Shown here one piece after another: positions 1 to 8,143 of a DNA stretch of 35,257 nt. The notes beneath the pieces were generated by a model. The model saw only the letters and a list, made by a program, of their open reading frames with translations. It did not search any database and was not told where the DNA came from. Source of the DNA: Proteobacteria bacterium UBA1858 (GTDB taxonomy: Bacteria; Pseudomonadota; Gammaproteobacteria; UBA4575); contig DDIE01000044.1 of assembly GCA_002338385.1 (NCBI GenBank), positions 18,746 to 54,002 of the forward strand, written 5' to 3'. Made by a program: the position numbers and the translations under genes. Each line of letters opens with the position of its first letter. Within the stretch, counting starts at the first letter, position 1.

Positions 1-1
1 A

Positions 2-640
2 ATGCGTCATATCATGGTAGTGAATGCTAAAGGTGGATCAGGTAAAACCACGCTGGCAACCAATCTAGCAAGTTATTTTGCCACTCAAAATCAGAAAGTT
101 ACCTTAATTGACTTTGACCCACAGGGTAGTAGTTTGGACTGGCTGAGTGCCCGCTCAGCAGCACGTGCGCCGATCCACGGTATTGCAGGTTTCGAGAAAA
201 ATCCAGAAAAAGTGAAACGCAGTGTCGATGTGGCGATTATGGACGTGCCAGCAGGTGTCCATGGCGGAGAATTAACCCGTCTGATCAGGAAAGCAGAGAC
301 AATCATCATCCCGGTTTTGCCCTCGCCAATCGATATGCGTGCGGCAAAAAAGTTTATTAGCGAAATAAAAAGCGCTGCACCAGTTGCGCAGAAAAAAGCA
401 AAAATTGCCTTAGTGGCCAATCGCGCGCGTGAAATCACTAATATTTCTTCCGAGCTGGAAGAGTTTTTGCGGAAGCAAAAAGTACCTTACTTATCGATGC
501 TGCGTGACAGTCAAAATTATGTGCGTGCCGCGGACAGAGGCTGTGGAATTTTTGAAATGGGCCCTGCGGCTACCGCAGTTGATCGCGAGCAATGGGCGCC
601 GATTATTAAATGGGTCAGAAGTAAACGTAGCCAGGCGTAA
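2..640 (+). CDS. ParA/MinD-family ATPase
   Basis: A 212-residue cytoplasmic P-loop ATPase of the ParA/MinD superfamily, which move or position DNA or protein cargo by ATP-driven dimerisation. The deviant Walker A motif KGGSGKTT (residues 10-17) with its signature first lysine is clear. It is followed by the Walker A' region LIDFDPQGSS (about 35-44) and a Walker B-like VAIMDVPAG (about 77-85). There is no N-terminal helix-turn-helix, so it is a short orphan type rather than a plasmid-partition ParA with its own DNA-binding domain, and no ParB gene follows. The ATG lies at the window edge, so promoter and upstream partners are not visible; a second ATG is four codons in. The downstream transpeptidase gene begins 23 bp after its stop. 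The cargo cannot be deduced. Confidence 0.85.
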   Translation: MRHIMVVNAKGGSGKTTLATNLASYFATQNQKVTLIDFDPQGSSLDWLSARSAARAPIHGIAGFEKNPEKVKRSVDVAIMDVPAGVHGGELTRLIRKAETIIIPVLPSPIDMRAAKKFISEIKSAAPVAQKKAKIALVANRAREITNISSELEEFLRKQKVPYLSMLRDSQNYVRAADRGCGIFEMGPAATAVDREQWAPIIKWVRSKRSQA

Positions 641-663
641 ACACGCCGCGTGCCAGACTGACT

Positions 664-1320
664 GTGAATCGTGTGTTGGGCTCATTGTTGATTGGCATTG
701 TGCTGGCGAGTGTGGCGAGCTCGGTATTCGCGCTGCCGGTAAATATCCCGGCAATCGTACCAAATCTTGAGCGCGCTAGCGTGTTGGTACCTGAGTCGGA
801 TCTGGCGCAGCCGGTTATGCCTGACAGCCGCATGGATGCCATTGGACTGGACATCTTCGCGCCTAGATCGAGCCAAGTAATGCCGAAACAAGATACAGTC
901 GATTATGTAGTGGTGCGAAAAAAAGAGCGTAAATTGTTGCTTTATGCGGGCGATGCACTCATCAAAAGCTATCCAATTGCGCTGGGTAAGAATCCCGTTG
1001 GGCAGAAACAAAGAGAGGGCGACTCACGCACGCCAGAAGGTGTCTACACGCTTGATTGGCGCAACCCGGACAGTCGTTTTTATCGCTCCATACACGTCAA
1101 CTATCCTAATCAAAAACAGCTTAAACACGCACGCGCTCAAGGTATCGATCCGGGAGGTGAAATTATGATCCACGGCCAGCCAAGTGACTGGACTGAGCGT
1201 ATTGCACTCACTTTCGGCGGCAAGGATTGGACAGAGGGCTGCATAGCCGTCGAGAATCAAGCCATGCAGGAGATCTGGAATTTAGTGGCGGATAATACCT
1301 TGATAGAGATCATGCCCTAG
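664..1320 (+). CDS. Periplasmic L,D-transpeptidase (YkuD fold)
   Basis: A 218-residue secreted L,D-transpeptidase-family protein. Known members form 3-3 peptidoglycan crosslinks, attach proteins to peptidoglycan or hydrolyse such bonds in the periplasm. A GTG start gives a good signal peptide: short basic N-terminus, hydrophobic residues about 4-20, and a cleavage site near Val-Phe-Ala (21-23). The catalytic domain begins near residue 80 (YVVVRKKERKLLLY). It has the conserved MIHG histidine (H170) and the catalytic cysteine in DWTEGCIAVEN (C193). The TxGCIAV form resembles the YafK/ErfK-like branch more than the SHGCIRL form. No strong Shine-Dalgarno precedes the GTG, so coupling to the upstream ParA-like gene is possible. 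Its stop codon shares a CTAG with the convergent DUF4197 gene. Whether it crosslinks or hydrolyses cannot be told from sequence. Confidence 0.87.
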   Translation: MNRVLGSLLIGIVLASVASSVFALPVNIPAIVPNLERASVLVPESDLAQPVMPDSRMDAIGLDIFAPRSSQVMPKQDTVDYVVVRKKERKLLLYAGDALIKSYPIALGKNPVGQKQREGDSRTPEGVYTLDWRNPDSRFYRSIHVNYPNQKQLKHARAQGIDPGGEIMIHGQPSDWTERIALTFGGKDWTEGCIAVENQAMQEIWNLVADNTLIEIMP

Positions 1321-2039
1321 GGTGAGAACACCTTGCTGAGTAATTCGCTGGTGTGTCTAGCGGGATCACTGCGAATACTTTTTTCCTCTAAGGCAAGATA
1401 GTGGAAAAGACCGGCGATGCTTTTGTTCGTGACATGGCCTGACAGGTCAGCCTCAACCTGCGGCATAAAAGGTAAGGCATGGTAGCTGTCCATCATGGTG
1501 TTATATAGGCGTACTGCGCCAACTTCGTTCAAACTGTCAGTCACTACGGGGCGCATTTCTGCACTCAGTGCAGCGGCCATATGGTGCTGAAAATACGCAG
1601 TTGCTGCATCATCCGGACCATTCAATATGGCGCGCACGTCGGTCCAGCTAAGGGCCTGAATAGCATCGACAAATAATGGCTTTGCCTTAACTGTTGCCAC
1701 TTCAGCGGCGGCATTGAGCCTGTCTTCCAAGGCACCAAGTGAGTCACCCAGACCAACTTTGGTAAGCGTCTTTTGCACCGCGCCCAGTGCTTGTGGTAAT
1801 TCAATCCTGATATTGCGATCATCGTTAAACCCTCCACTCGCACTCAACTGACTGACAACGGCATCGGAACCGGTCAGCAACGCTTGTTTGAGTGCCGCTG
1901 CGATGTTGCTGTCGGTTATTTCAGTATCTGCTTTGTGTTCAGAACGTTGAAAAATAATATTTTTAATATCATAGAACCAGTTAGCGAAAACTGGTGGGGT
2001 CACACTAAGACAAATAGCGATTAGGATAAATCGGCGCAT
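1317..2039 (-). CDS. DUF4197 family secreted protein
   Basis: A 240-residue protein matching the proteobacterial DUF4197 family over most of its length. Recognisable blocks are AALKQALLTGSDAVV (about 48-62), the GGF...IRIELP segment (about 69-82), AKPLFVDAI, the GPDDAATAYF motif and the C-terminal EEKSIRSDPA...LLSKVF. The first 20 residues form a signal peptide ending near VFA, so it is probably periplasmic. The function of the family is not known to me. It is the last gene of a minus-strand group behind ampG (30 bp gap) and the exonuclease gene. Its position next to ampG and an L,D-transpeptidase suggests an envelope role, but that is inference. Confidence 0.85.
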   Translation of the reverse strand: MRRFILIAICLSVTPPVFANWFYDIKNIIFQRSEHKADTEITDSNIAAALKQALLTGSDAVVSQLSASGGFNDDRNIRIELPQALGAVQKTLTKVGLGDSLGALEDRLNAAAEVATVKAKPLFVDAIQALSWTDVRAILNGPDDAATAYFQHHMAAALSAEMRPVVTDSLNEVGAVRLYNTMMDSYHALPFMPQVEADLSGHVTNKSIAGLFHYLALEEKSIRSDPARHTSELLSKVFSP

Positions 2040-2069
2040 AACGGTGCTCGGTGAGTATAGACCGCACTA

Positions 2070-3560
2070 TTATGACATATTTGTAATACGTTTATAGGGA
2101 CGCCATATCAATAAAATCAGGACAATAACCGGAATACCCATTACTGCAGTGAGCGCGAAAAAGGTGCTGTAGCCGAGCACATCGATCATTGCACCCGAGT
2201 AGCCTGCCAGTAATTTTGGAAACAATAAGGTGATGGCACTGAAGGCCGCATACTGGGTGGCGCTGAATTGTTTGTTAACCAAAGAGGATAGGAATGCCAC
2301 TGCCACACCACCCGCCAGACCGCCGGCCAAATTGTCTGCCACAATCGCTAGACTCAGAGCAGTCAGGGAGGGTGCGGCAAGATTGGCTAAATAGATAAAT
2401 AACAGATTCGATAACGAAGCAGTCAGCGCGCCGAGCAACAAAATCTTAATAATGCCAAAACGATAGGCCAACAGACCACCCAGAATTCCACCCACTAAGC
2501 TAACAATCGTGCCAAACACAAAACTGATCCGACTGATTTCTGTTTTGCTGTAACCCATGTCGACATAAAACACCTTAGCCATGACGCCCATGACAATATC
2601 CGAGGTGCGATAAAAACAGATAATTAGCAACAGCCATAGCGCGAGCTGACCATAGCGCTTGAAGAAGTCGACGAAGGGTGAAACATAGACGGCGTTAAAT
2701 TCATGCCTATCAAGCAAGCCAAAATGACACAAGCGATTGCCGACAATGACGGCTATACCAACGGCAATCATCAAACGTAGGCAAGCAAGCGCAAAATTGA
2801 CTAAGGTATGATTGGCGCTGTAAGCCTCAAACAGCCAGCCAAGGGCAATAAAACTCAGGCAAAAGCTGGCGATCACACAAATAAAATGGATAAATAAGTA
2901 CAAGTTATTGTGTATTACTGGACGCGTATTGGTGGTGTCGGGTTCACGAATAAGCAAGGTGGTGACAATGCCTAGCAACATAAACAGCGCCATGCAACGG
3001 TATGCAAGCTGCCAAGCTGACGCAAGGTAGTGCTCACTAGGATTGAATAATGCGCTTAACTCTAGCGCCCCCGCACCTGCGAATAACATGCCGATCCGAT
3101 AACCTGCAATCGCGATACCGGCCAGCATAGCCTGTTGTTCGTGATCAGCGATATCGATTCGATAAGCATCAATAACAATATCCTGTGTGGCTGAGGCGAA
3201 ACCTAGCAGCACGGCACCAGCCGCCAGCCAAATAAAATTAATTTGATTGGATTGTGGGTCCCATAAGGACATCCAACACAAAGCCAAAATGACCAGCACT
3301 TGGGATAGCAGAATCCAGCTGCGCCGGCGGCCGAATAATCGGCTTAACAGCGGTATCGATAAATGGTCAACAGCCGGCGCCCATACAAACTTAAACGCAT
3401 AGGATAAGCCTGCCCAGCTGAGGAAACCGATCGTAGCGCGCTCAACACCGGCTTCACGCAACCATACCGACAAAGTACCAAACACTAATAACAGAGGTAG
3501 ACCCGAAGAGATACCGAGGAAAAACAGGGCCAGGATATTTTTGCCAAAAAGTTTATTCAT
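2070..3560 (-). CDS. ampG: AmpG-type muropeptide permease
   Basis: A 496-residue inner-membrane transporter of the major facilitator superfamily, close in length to enterobacterial AmpG (about 490). AmpG imports GlcNAc-anhydroMurNAc and its peptides from the periplasm for cell-wall recycling and so supplies the signal for AmpR-controlled beta-lactamase in species that have it. Family marks include the N-terminal SSGLPLLLVFGTLSVWLREA, the loop after TM2 with FVWAPAVD, the RRRSWILL cytoplasmic loop and SATQDIVIDAYR. About 12-14 hydrophobic segments run the whole length. The ATG start is 33 bp after the exonuclease stop, so the two are probably co-transcribed. No ampR, ampD or nagZ is in the window. 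Pathway assignment rests on family resemblance. Confidence 0.88.
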   Translation of the reverse strand: MNKLFGKNILALFFLGISSGLPLLLVFGTLSVWLREAGVERATIGFLSWAGLSYAFKFVWAPAVDHLSIPLLSRLFGRRRSWILLSQVLVILALCWMSLWDPQSNQINFIWLAAGAVLLGFASATQDIVIDAYRIDIADHEQQAMLAGIAIAGYRIGMLFAGAGALELSALFNPSEHYLASAWQLAYRCMALFMLLGIVTTLLIREPDTTNTRPVIHNNLYLFIHFICVIASFCLSFIALGWLFEAYSANHTLVNFALACLRLMIAVGIAVIVGNRLCHFGLLDRHEFNAVYVSPFVDFFKRYGQLALWLLLIICFYRTSDIVMGVMAKVFYVDMGYSKTEISRISFVFGTIVSLVGGILGGLLAYRFGIIKILLLGALTASLSNLLFIYLANLAAPSLTALSLAIVADNLAGGLAGGVAVAFLSSLVNKQFSATQYAAFSAITLLFPKLLAGYSGAMIDVLGYSTFFALTAVMGIPVIVLILLIWRPYKRITNMS

Positions 3561-3593
3561 AGAGTACTCGGTTGATCCTTAAGTACTGCTCGC

Positions 3594-4379
3594 CTAAAGA
3601 TCTAGCTTGTACTCAATGGAGAGGGGTGCATGATCAGAAAAACGTTCAGCCTTATATATATCCACACTCTGGGCGCAGCCAGCAATACCGGGGGTGGCAA
3701 TATGGTAATCGATTCGCCAGCCGACATTTTTAGCCCATGCCTGACCGCGATTCGACCACCAGGTGTACTGCTCATCGTGCTGATTAATTTCACGGAATAC
3801 GTCAATGTATTTTTCTTTATCGAACAACTGATCCAGCCAGGCGCGTTCTTCTGGCAAAAAGCCAGAGTTCTTTTTATTACCCTTCCAATTTTTTAGATCG
3901 ATTTCTTTATGGGCAATATTCCAATCACCACAAATAATATATTCACGTTTGCGACGCTTGAGTGATTTCAGGTGTTGCATGAAGGCAGCCATAAAACGAA
4001 ATTTGGCCTGTTGGCGTACATCACCCGAGGAGCCAGAAGGTGCGTACAAAGATACCACCGCGGTATTGTTAAATTGTACTTCCAGATAACGGCCTTCATT
4101 ATCAAATTCTTCTACCCCCAGCTGGGTGATGACTTTTTGCGGCTTATGTTTGGAATAAATGGCTACACCGCTGTACCCTTTCTTGAGCGCATCGACATAA
4201 CTACAGTGATATCCCTCCGGAAAGAAAACGGGATCGTTGATTAACTGATCAATTTGGGCCTTAGTTTCCTGAATACAAACCACATCCGCCTGTTGCTTCG
4301 CTAACCAGGTGAACACGCCTTTCTTTGCGGCAGAACGAATACCGTTAGCATTCAAAGAAATTATTTTTATTTTAGCCAC
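3594..4379 (-). CDS. xth: Exodeoxyribonuclease III family (crc locus)
   Basis: A 261-residue metal-dependent nuclease of the exonuclease III/AP endonuclease family, which repairs abasic sites and trims 3' ends. All catalytic positions I can identify are present: the LNANGIR asparagines (N10/N12), E38 in IQETK, Y112 in YAPSG, D152/N154 in GDWNIAH, D224 in RIDYH, and the D249-H250 pair in FSDHAP. It lies back-to-back with pyrE, the position of crc in pseudomonads. Crc has changed these residues and acts as a catabolite-repression RNA regulator with Hfq. The intact active site here argues for a working nuclease. Translation starts at GTG, fixed by the family N-terminus; I see no clear Shine-Dalgarno. 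The 86 bp to pyrE must hold both promoters. Confidence 0.88.
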   Translation of the reverse strand: MAKIKIISLNANGIRSAAKKGVFTWLAKQQADVVCIQETKAQIDQLINDPVFFPEGYHCSYVDALKKGYSGVAIYSKHKPQKVITQLGVEEFDNEGRYLEVQFNNTAVVSLYAPSGSSGDVRQQAKFRFMAAFMQHLKSLKRRKREYIICGDWNIAHKEIDLKNWKGNKKNSGFLPEERAWLDQLFDKEKYIDVFREINQHDEQYTWWSNRGQAWAKNVGWRIDYHIATPGIAGCAQSVDIYKAERFSDHAPLSIEYKLDL

Positions 4380-4416
4380 GAACGTAATTGTGCGATTGTG
4401 AAAGAGACGCGCTTAC

Positions 4417-4446
4417 TTTAGCATGCAGCAAACAAGCTCGCATAAT
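4417..4446 (+). promoter_or_regulatory. Candidate pyrE promoter in divergent region
   Basis: In the 86 bp between the divergent exonuclease and pyrE starts there is a CATAAT hexamer at 4441-4446 with a weak -35 (TTTAGC, 4417-4422) 18 bp upstream, predicting a start near 4453. A perfect TATAAT at 4456-4461 sits only 4 bp before the ATG and could function only with a leaderless transcript. Both are pattern matches only. Confidence 0.3.
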
Positions 4447-4465
4447 TAAAGAAAATATAATCGCT

Positions 4466-5101
4466 ATGGAATCAAATGCATTTGTAGAATTTGCCTTGCA
4501 ACGTGAAGCACTATCATTTGGTGAATTCACACTCAAATCTGGACGTCTGAGTCCATACTTTTTCAATGCTGGAAAATTCAATCAAGGTGAGGACTTTACT
4601 CGCTTGGGCGAGTATTACGCGCAGACATTGATAGATTCAGGTATCGCGTTTGACAATTTATTCGGTCCAGCCTACAAGGGGATTCCACTGGCAACCGCGG
4701 TATCAATCGCGCTCAATATGCATCATCAACGTTCAGTGGGTGTCACGTTCAATCGGAAAGAAGCTAAAACCCATGGCGAGGCGGGCATTTTAGTTGGCGC
4801 AGCACTGACCGGCAAAGTGGTGATCGTCGATGATGTCATCACTGCAGGCACCGCGATTCGTGAGAGTATGACGATCATAAATGATTCTGAGGCTGAACTG
4901 GCCGCAGTCATTGTGGCACTTGACCGACAGGAAAAAGGCCCAGAGGGAAAAAGTGCCATCCAAGAGATTGAAGACAGCTACCAAGTGCCAGTATTGGCGA
5001 TAGCGCGACTGCAAGATCTACTCATTTTCGCACAAGACCGAGATGATCTAGCCCAACAACTGACTCAATTGACTGCCTATCGAGAAGCTTACGGCGTCTG
5101 A
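4466..5101 (+). CDS. pyrE: Orotate phosphoribosyltransferase
   Basis: A 211-residue PyrE that joins orotate to PRPP to form orotidine 5'-phosphate in de novo UMP synthesis. It aligns along its length with enterobacterial PyrE: FGEFTLKSGRLSPYFFNAG near the N-terminus, FGPAYKGIPLA (about 66-76), the flexible catalytic loop FNRKEAKTHGE (95-105) and the PRPP-binding motif VVIVDDVITAGTA (118-130). An upstream in-frame ATG exists at 4388, but family alignment supports the ATG at 4466 (MESNAFVEFALQ). The Shine-Dalgarno is weak (AAAGAAA about 11 nt upstream). The rph-leader attenuator arrangement of E. coli is absent: the neighbour on that side is the divergent exonuclease gene. Confidence 0.95.
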   Translation: MESNAFVEFALQREALSFGEFTLKSGRLSPYFFNAGKFNQGEDFTRLGEYYAQTLIDSGIAFDNLFGPAYKGIPLATAVSIALNMHHQRSVGVTFNRKEAKTHGEAGILVGAALTGKVVIVDDVITAGTAIRESMTIINDSEAELAAVIVALDRQEKGPEGKSAIQEIEDSYQVPVLAIARLQDLLIFAQDRDDLAQQLTQLTAYREAYGV

Positions 5102-5147
5102 GCTCAGCCTCATCAAAGCACCGGCAATGAGCGCAATGTTAAAAAGG

Positions 5148-5717
5148 TTAAGAGATAGATTGTAAGATCATATGGGTAACACTCTTATTCTTCACCATCA
5201 AATGATGCAGCAGTGTGTGGCAAACATGATTTTCTGCTCTAACCCAATGAGAACTCTTGGAGGGTAATATCATCAAGTCATAGGGTGTTCTGTAACTGTA
5301 TAGCGCCATATCCTTGAGGCGGTGTTGTGAGCTTTCTAATAATGTAAGTAGATCGCTGTTAGGCCGCATGTCCCTGGCGCCCTGCCACCATAATAGATAG
5401 GCCCACCATGAGCCATGATGTGGTCCCGAGATAGCATGGAAGATTCGACAACGTTGATGGCCCTTTAGCGTCTGTAAATAATATCTTGCCACCAAGCAAC
5501 CCATGCTGAAACCAACCAATACAAAGTCATCATCGTCGGTCAAAGTCGTATCGATATAGGCAGCTAATTTTAAGGCAAGATCAGCTATGCCTAAGCGTGC
5601 GCTGGCGGGCGTTAAACTTGGCGAGTAACAACGATGGCCCTGCGCCTCCAGCCGCGTGGACATAGGCGTGAAGATATTACCCGTATCAAAAATACCGTGA
5701 ACTAAGATGATATTCAT
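5148..5717 (-). CDS. Small alpha/beta hydrolase, lipase/esterase-like
   Basis: About 189 residues with an alpha/beta-hydrolase fold. Visible elements are the N-terminal strand plus oxyanion-type IILVHGIFDTG, the nucleophile elbow VGFSMGCLVARYYL (serine in GFSMG), a SGPHHGSWWA segment matching the GTPHHGS loop of triacylglycerol-lipase-like proteins, and late Asp and His candidates in DLMILP and LLHHLM. The substrate is unknown. I prefer the ATG at 5717, which has an AAGG just upstream and lets the protein begin at the first beta strand; an in-frame ATG at 5732 adds five residues. The gene is separated from argB by about 150 bp, so it probably has its own promoter. It is convergent with pyrE, 46 bp apart, without an evident terminator. 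Confidence 0.75.
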   Translation of the reverse strand: MNIILVHGIFDTGNIFTPMSTRLEAQGHRCYSPSLTPASARLGIADLALKLAAYIDTTLTDDDDFVLVGFSMGCLVARYYLQTLKGHQRCRIFHAISGPHHGSWWAYLLWWQGARDMRPNSDLLTLLESSQHRLKDMALYSYRTPYDLMILPSKSSHWVRAENHVCHTLLHHLMVKNKSVTHMILQSIS

Positions 5718-5867
5718 CGGCCTTGTTAACATATTTTAGATGAGATGATCCCAATTTTTATTTTCATTATGGGGAGCAATAATTAACTAACAGGTCAGGC
5801 GTGATAATGGTGTGAGGATGTCATTCCGCACATGTAAATAATACGATAGGAAGAAGGATAGAGTATA

Positions 5868-6752
5868 TTAGCGCCCAATCAGGGTGCCTATACCTTCGTC
5901 GGTGAATAGTTCTAACAAGACCGCATGTTCAACGCGGCCGTCGATGATGTGGGCCGTATGCACGCCGGACTGGATTGCACTGATTGCGCAGTTCACTTTG
6001 GGGATCATGCCGCCGCTAATAACGCCTTGGGCGATTAAGGCCTGAATCGTTTCAGGTGCCAGGCCGGTGAGGAGTTTATCGTCTTGCATGACGCCAGCCG
6101 TATTGGTGAGCAGAATAAGTTTTTCGCTGGCCATCACCGAGGCAATGCTGGCGGCAACAGAATCGGCATTTATATTATACGTCTGACCATCCTCACCGAC
6201 CCCGATCGGGGCAATGACGGGGATAATATCATTGGCAATAAAAGTATTGAGCACGGCAGGATTAATGCCAGTGACACTGCCGACATGACCCAGATCGATA
6301 ATTTCTGGGACATCAGCTTCCGGCGCATCGGGTTGCACGAGCAATTGTTCAGCATGGATTAAATCGCCATCTTTACCCGACAGTCCAACGGCTTTACCAC
6401 CCTGCTGACTGATTAGATGGACGATTTCTTTATTGACTTTGCCGCCCAGCACCATTTCTACCACATCCATGGTTTCTCGATCAGTGACACGCATCCCACT
6501 AATAAACTTACTTTCTTTGCCTAGTTTTTCTAACAGCGCACCAATCTGTGGTCCGCCCCCGTGTACGACTATCGGTTGCAGACCTACTTGTTTGAGTAGC
6601 ACCATGTCACGCGCGAAACTATTCTTTAAGGTCGGCTCAGTCATGGCGTTACCACCGTATTTAATGACAATGGTTTTGCCAGAAAACTTCTGAATATAGG
6701 GCAGCGCTTCGCTAAGTACCTTCGCTGTGTTGAGTGCCTGTTCTGCTTTCAT
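5868..6752 (-). CDS. argB: Acetylglutamate kinase
   Basis: A 294-residue ArgB that phosphorylates N-acetyl-L-glutamate with ATP, the second step of arginine synthesis. Amino-acid-kinase motifs are clear: IVIKYGGNAM (phosphate-binding lysine and glycines), IVVHGGGPQI, the NINADSVAASIA segment and SGGMIPK. The extra N-terminal helix before the first strand and the C-terminal VEHAVLLELFT..GIGTLI signature match the hexameric, arginine-inhibited type known from Pseudomonas and Thermotoga, so feedback inhibition by arginine is likely. The gene lies 3 bp after algC and is probably translated from the same message. Confidence 0.95.
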   Translation of the reverse strand: MKAEQALNTAKVLSEALPYIQKFSGKTIVIKYGGNAMTEPTLKNSFARDMVLLKQVGLQPIVVHGGGPQIGALLEKLGKESKFISGMRVTDRETMDVVEMVLGGKVNKEIVHLISQQGGKAVGLSGKDGDLIHAEQLLVQPDAPEADVPEIIDLGHVGSVTGINPAVLNTFIANDIIPVIAPIGVGEDGQTYNINADSVAASIASVMASEKLILLTNTAGVMQDDKLLTGLAPETIQALIAQGVISGGMIPKVNCAISAIQSGVHTAHIIDGRVEHAVLLELFTDEGIGTLIGR

Positions 6753-6755
6753 GGT

Positions 6756-8126
6756 TTAGATCGGTAAATTAATGCTGTTGTCTACAGCCAGTATCTGGGT
6801 TTTAAATTCATTTTGAATACGCACCAATGCGGGTTTCGTCTCGGCTTCAAAACGAATCACCAGCGAGGGTGTCGTGTTAGAGGCACGTACTAATCCCCAA
6901 CCATCCTCGAAGTCAGCACGCACACCATCGATAGTCGATAGTTGTGCGGTTGGAAAAGAGCATGCCTCAACAAAGCGTTTGATAAATTCATGTTGTTGAC
7001 CATCTTGCGCCAAGTGTACAACAATTTCGGGAGTATTTACGTCATTTGGTAATTCGGCAAATAGCTCACTGGCTGGGCGTGCTTGCTTAGCGAGTATCTC
7101 CAGCATGCGTGCCGCAGCATAGAGACCATCATCAAAACCAAACCAGCGTTCTTTAAAAAAGATATGACCGCTCATTTCACCCGCTAATAGCGCGCCGGTT
7201 TCTTTCATTTTCTTTTTAATAAAGGAGTGGCCAGTTTTCCACATGGTTGCTTGACCGCCGGCCTGTTGAATGTAGTGCGCCAGATTTCGGGTTGATTTAA
7301 CATCGAAAATAACTTCAGCATTTGGATTCCGCGCCAGCACATCTTCGGCATACAGCATCATTTGTCGATCGGGAAATAATATCTCGCCCTGATCATCAAT
7401 AATACCGACCCGATCACCATCGCCATCAAACGCCAGACCCAGATCAAGCGCGTTACTGGTGACGGTATCAATAAGGTCATGTAGGTTTTCGACTTCGCTA
7501 GGATTGGGATGATGATTAGGGAAAGTGCCGTCAACATCACAATATAGGTCGGTCACCTTGCAAGCCAATGCCTTGAACAGCTTTAGCGCGCTTGGTCCGG
7601 CAACACCATTGCCGCAATCAATAGCGATATTGAGTGGGCGTTGCAGTTTGATGTCAGCCGTGATGGTAGCAATGTACGCCTGCATGATGTCGATGGTCTC
7701 ACACTGGCCCTCGCCCTGTTTGAATTCACCGGCGATAATGCATTGATAAATGTCTTGGATCATGTCGCCAAACAGAGTGTTTTCTGCCATCACCATTTTT
7801 ATGCCATTGTACTCAGGCGGGTTATGGCTGCCGGTGATCATCAAGCCGGAACCGGTCTGACAATGATGGGTAGCAAAATATAATACCGGTGTTGGTACTT
7901 CACCGATATCGATCACATCCACATCAGCCGCCAGGAGGCCGGCAATCAGCTGCTCGGCAAGTTCCGGGCTGGTAAGACGACCATCACGTCCAACTACCAC
8001 ACGCTGACATTGAGGATACAGAGTGGCGATTGCTTGACCGACCAGCTGCACAAGCTCGGGACGCAAATCGTTCTCGACGACGCCACGGATATCGTAGGCT
8101 TTGAAAATACTTGGGTTAATTTCCAT
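6756..8126 (-). CDS. algC: Phosphomannomutase/phosphoglucomutase
   Basis: A 456-residue alpha-D-phosphohexomutase that interconverts mannose- or glucose-6-phosphate and the 1-phosphates, feeding GDP-mannose and UDP-glucose for LPS and exopolysaccharide. All four domains can be traced: the N-terminal FKAYDIRG; the phosphoserine loop ITGSHNPPEYNG (Ser100); the metal-binding DGDGDRVGI loop; the sugar-specificity loop GEMSGHIFF; and the C-terminal phosphate-binding RASNTTPSLVIRFE. The GEMSGH form and the genetic position between dut and argB match the dual-specificity AlgC enzyme of pseudomonads. No alginate genes are in the window, so a general envelope-sugar role is the safer reading. It is 17 bp downstream of dut and 3 bp upstream of argB in the same operon. 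Confidence 0.93.
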   Translation of the reverse strand: MEINPSIFKAYDIRGVVENDLRPELVQLVGQAIATLYPQCQRVVVGRDGRLTSPELAEQLIAGLLAADVDVIDIGEVPTPVLYFATHHCQTGSGLMITGSHNPPEYNGIKMVMAENTLFGDMIQDIYQCIIAGEFKQGEGQCETIDIMQAYIATITADIKLQRPLNIAIDCGNGVAGPSALKLFKALACKVTDLYCDVDGTFPNHHPNPSEVENLHDLIDTVTSNALDLGLAFDGDGDRVGIIDDQGEILFPDRQMMLYAEDVLARNPNAEVIFDVKSTRNLAHYIQQAGGQATMWKTGHSFIKKKMKETGALLAGEMSGHIFFKERWFGFDDGLYAAARMLEILAKQARPASELFAELPNDVNTPEIVVHLAQDGQQHEFIKRFVEACSFPTAQLSTIDGVRADFEDGWGLVRASNTTPSLVIRFEAETKPALVRIQNEFKTQILAVDNSINLPI

Positions 8127-8143
8127 GCGGAACCCTTTATGGA

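Noticed and set aside
5148..5717. The alpha/beta hydrolase as BioH supplying the bioBF operon.
   Set aside because: It lacks BioH-type neighbours and signature, lies 6 kb away beyond another operon, and its SGPHHGS loop points to lipase-like esterases.
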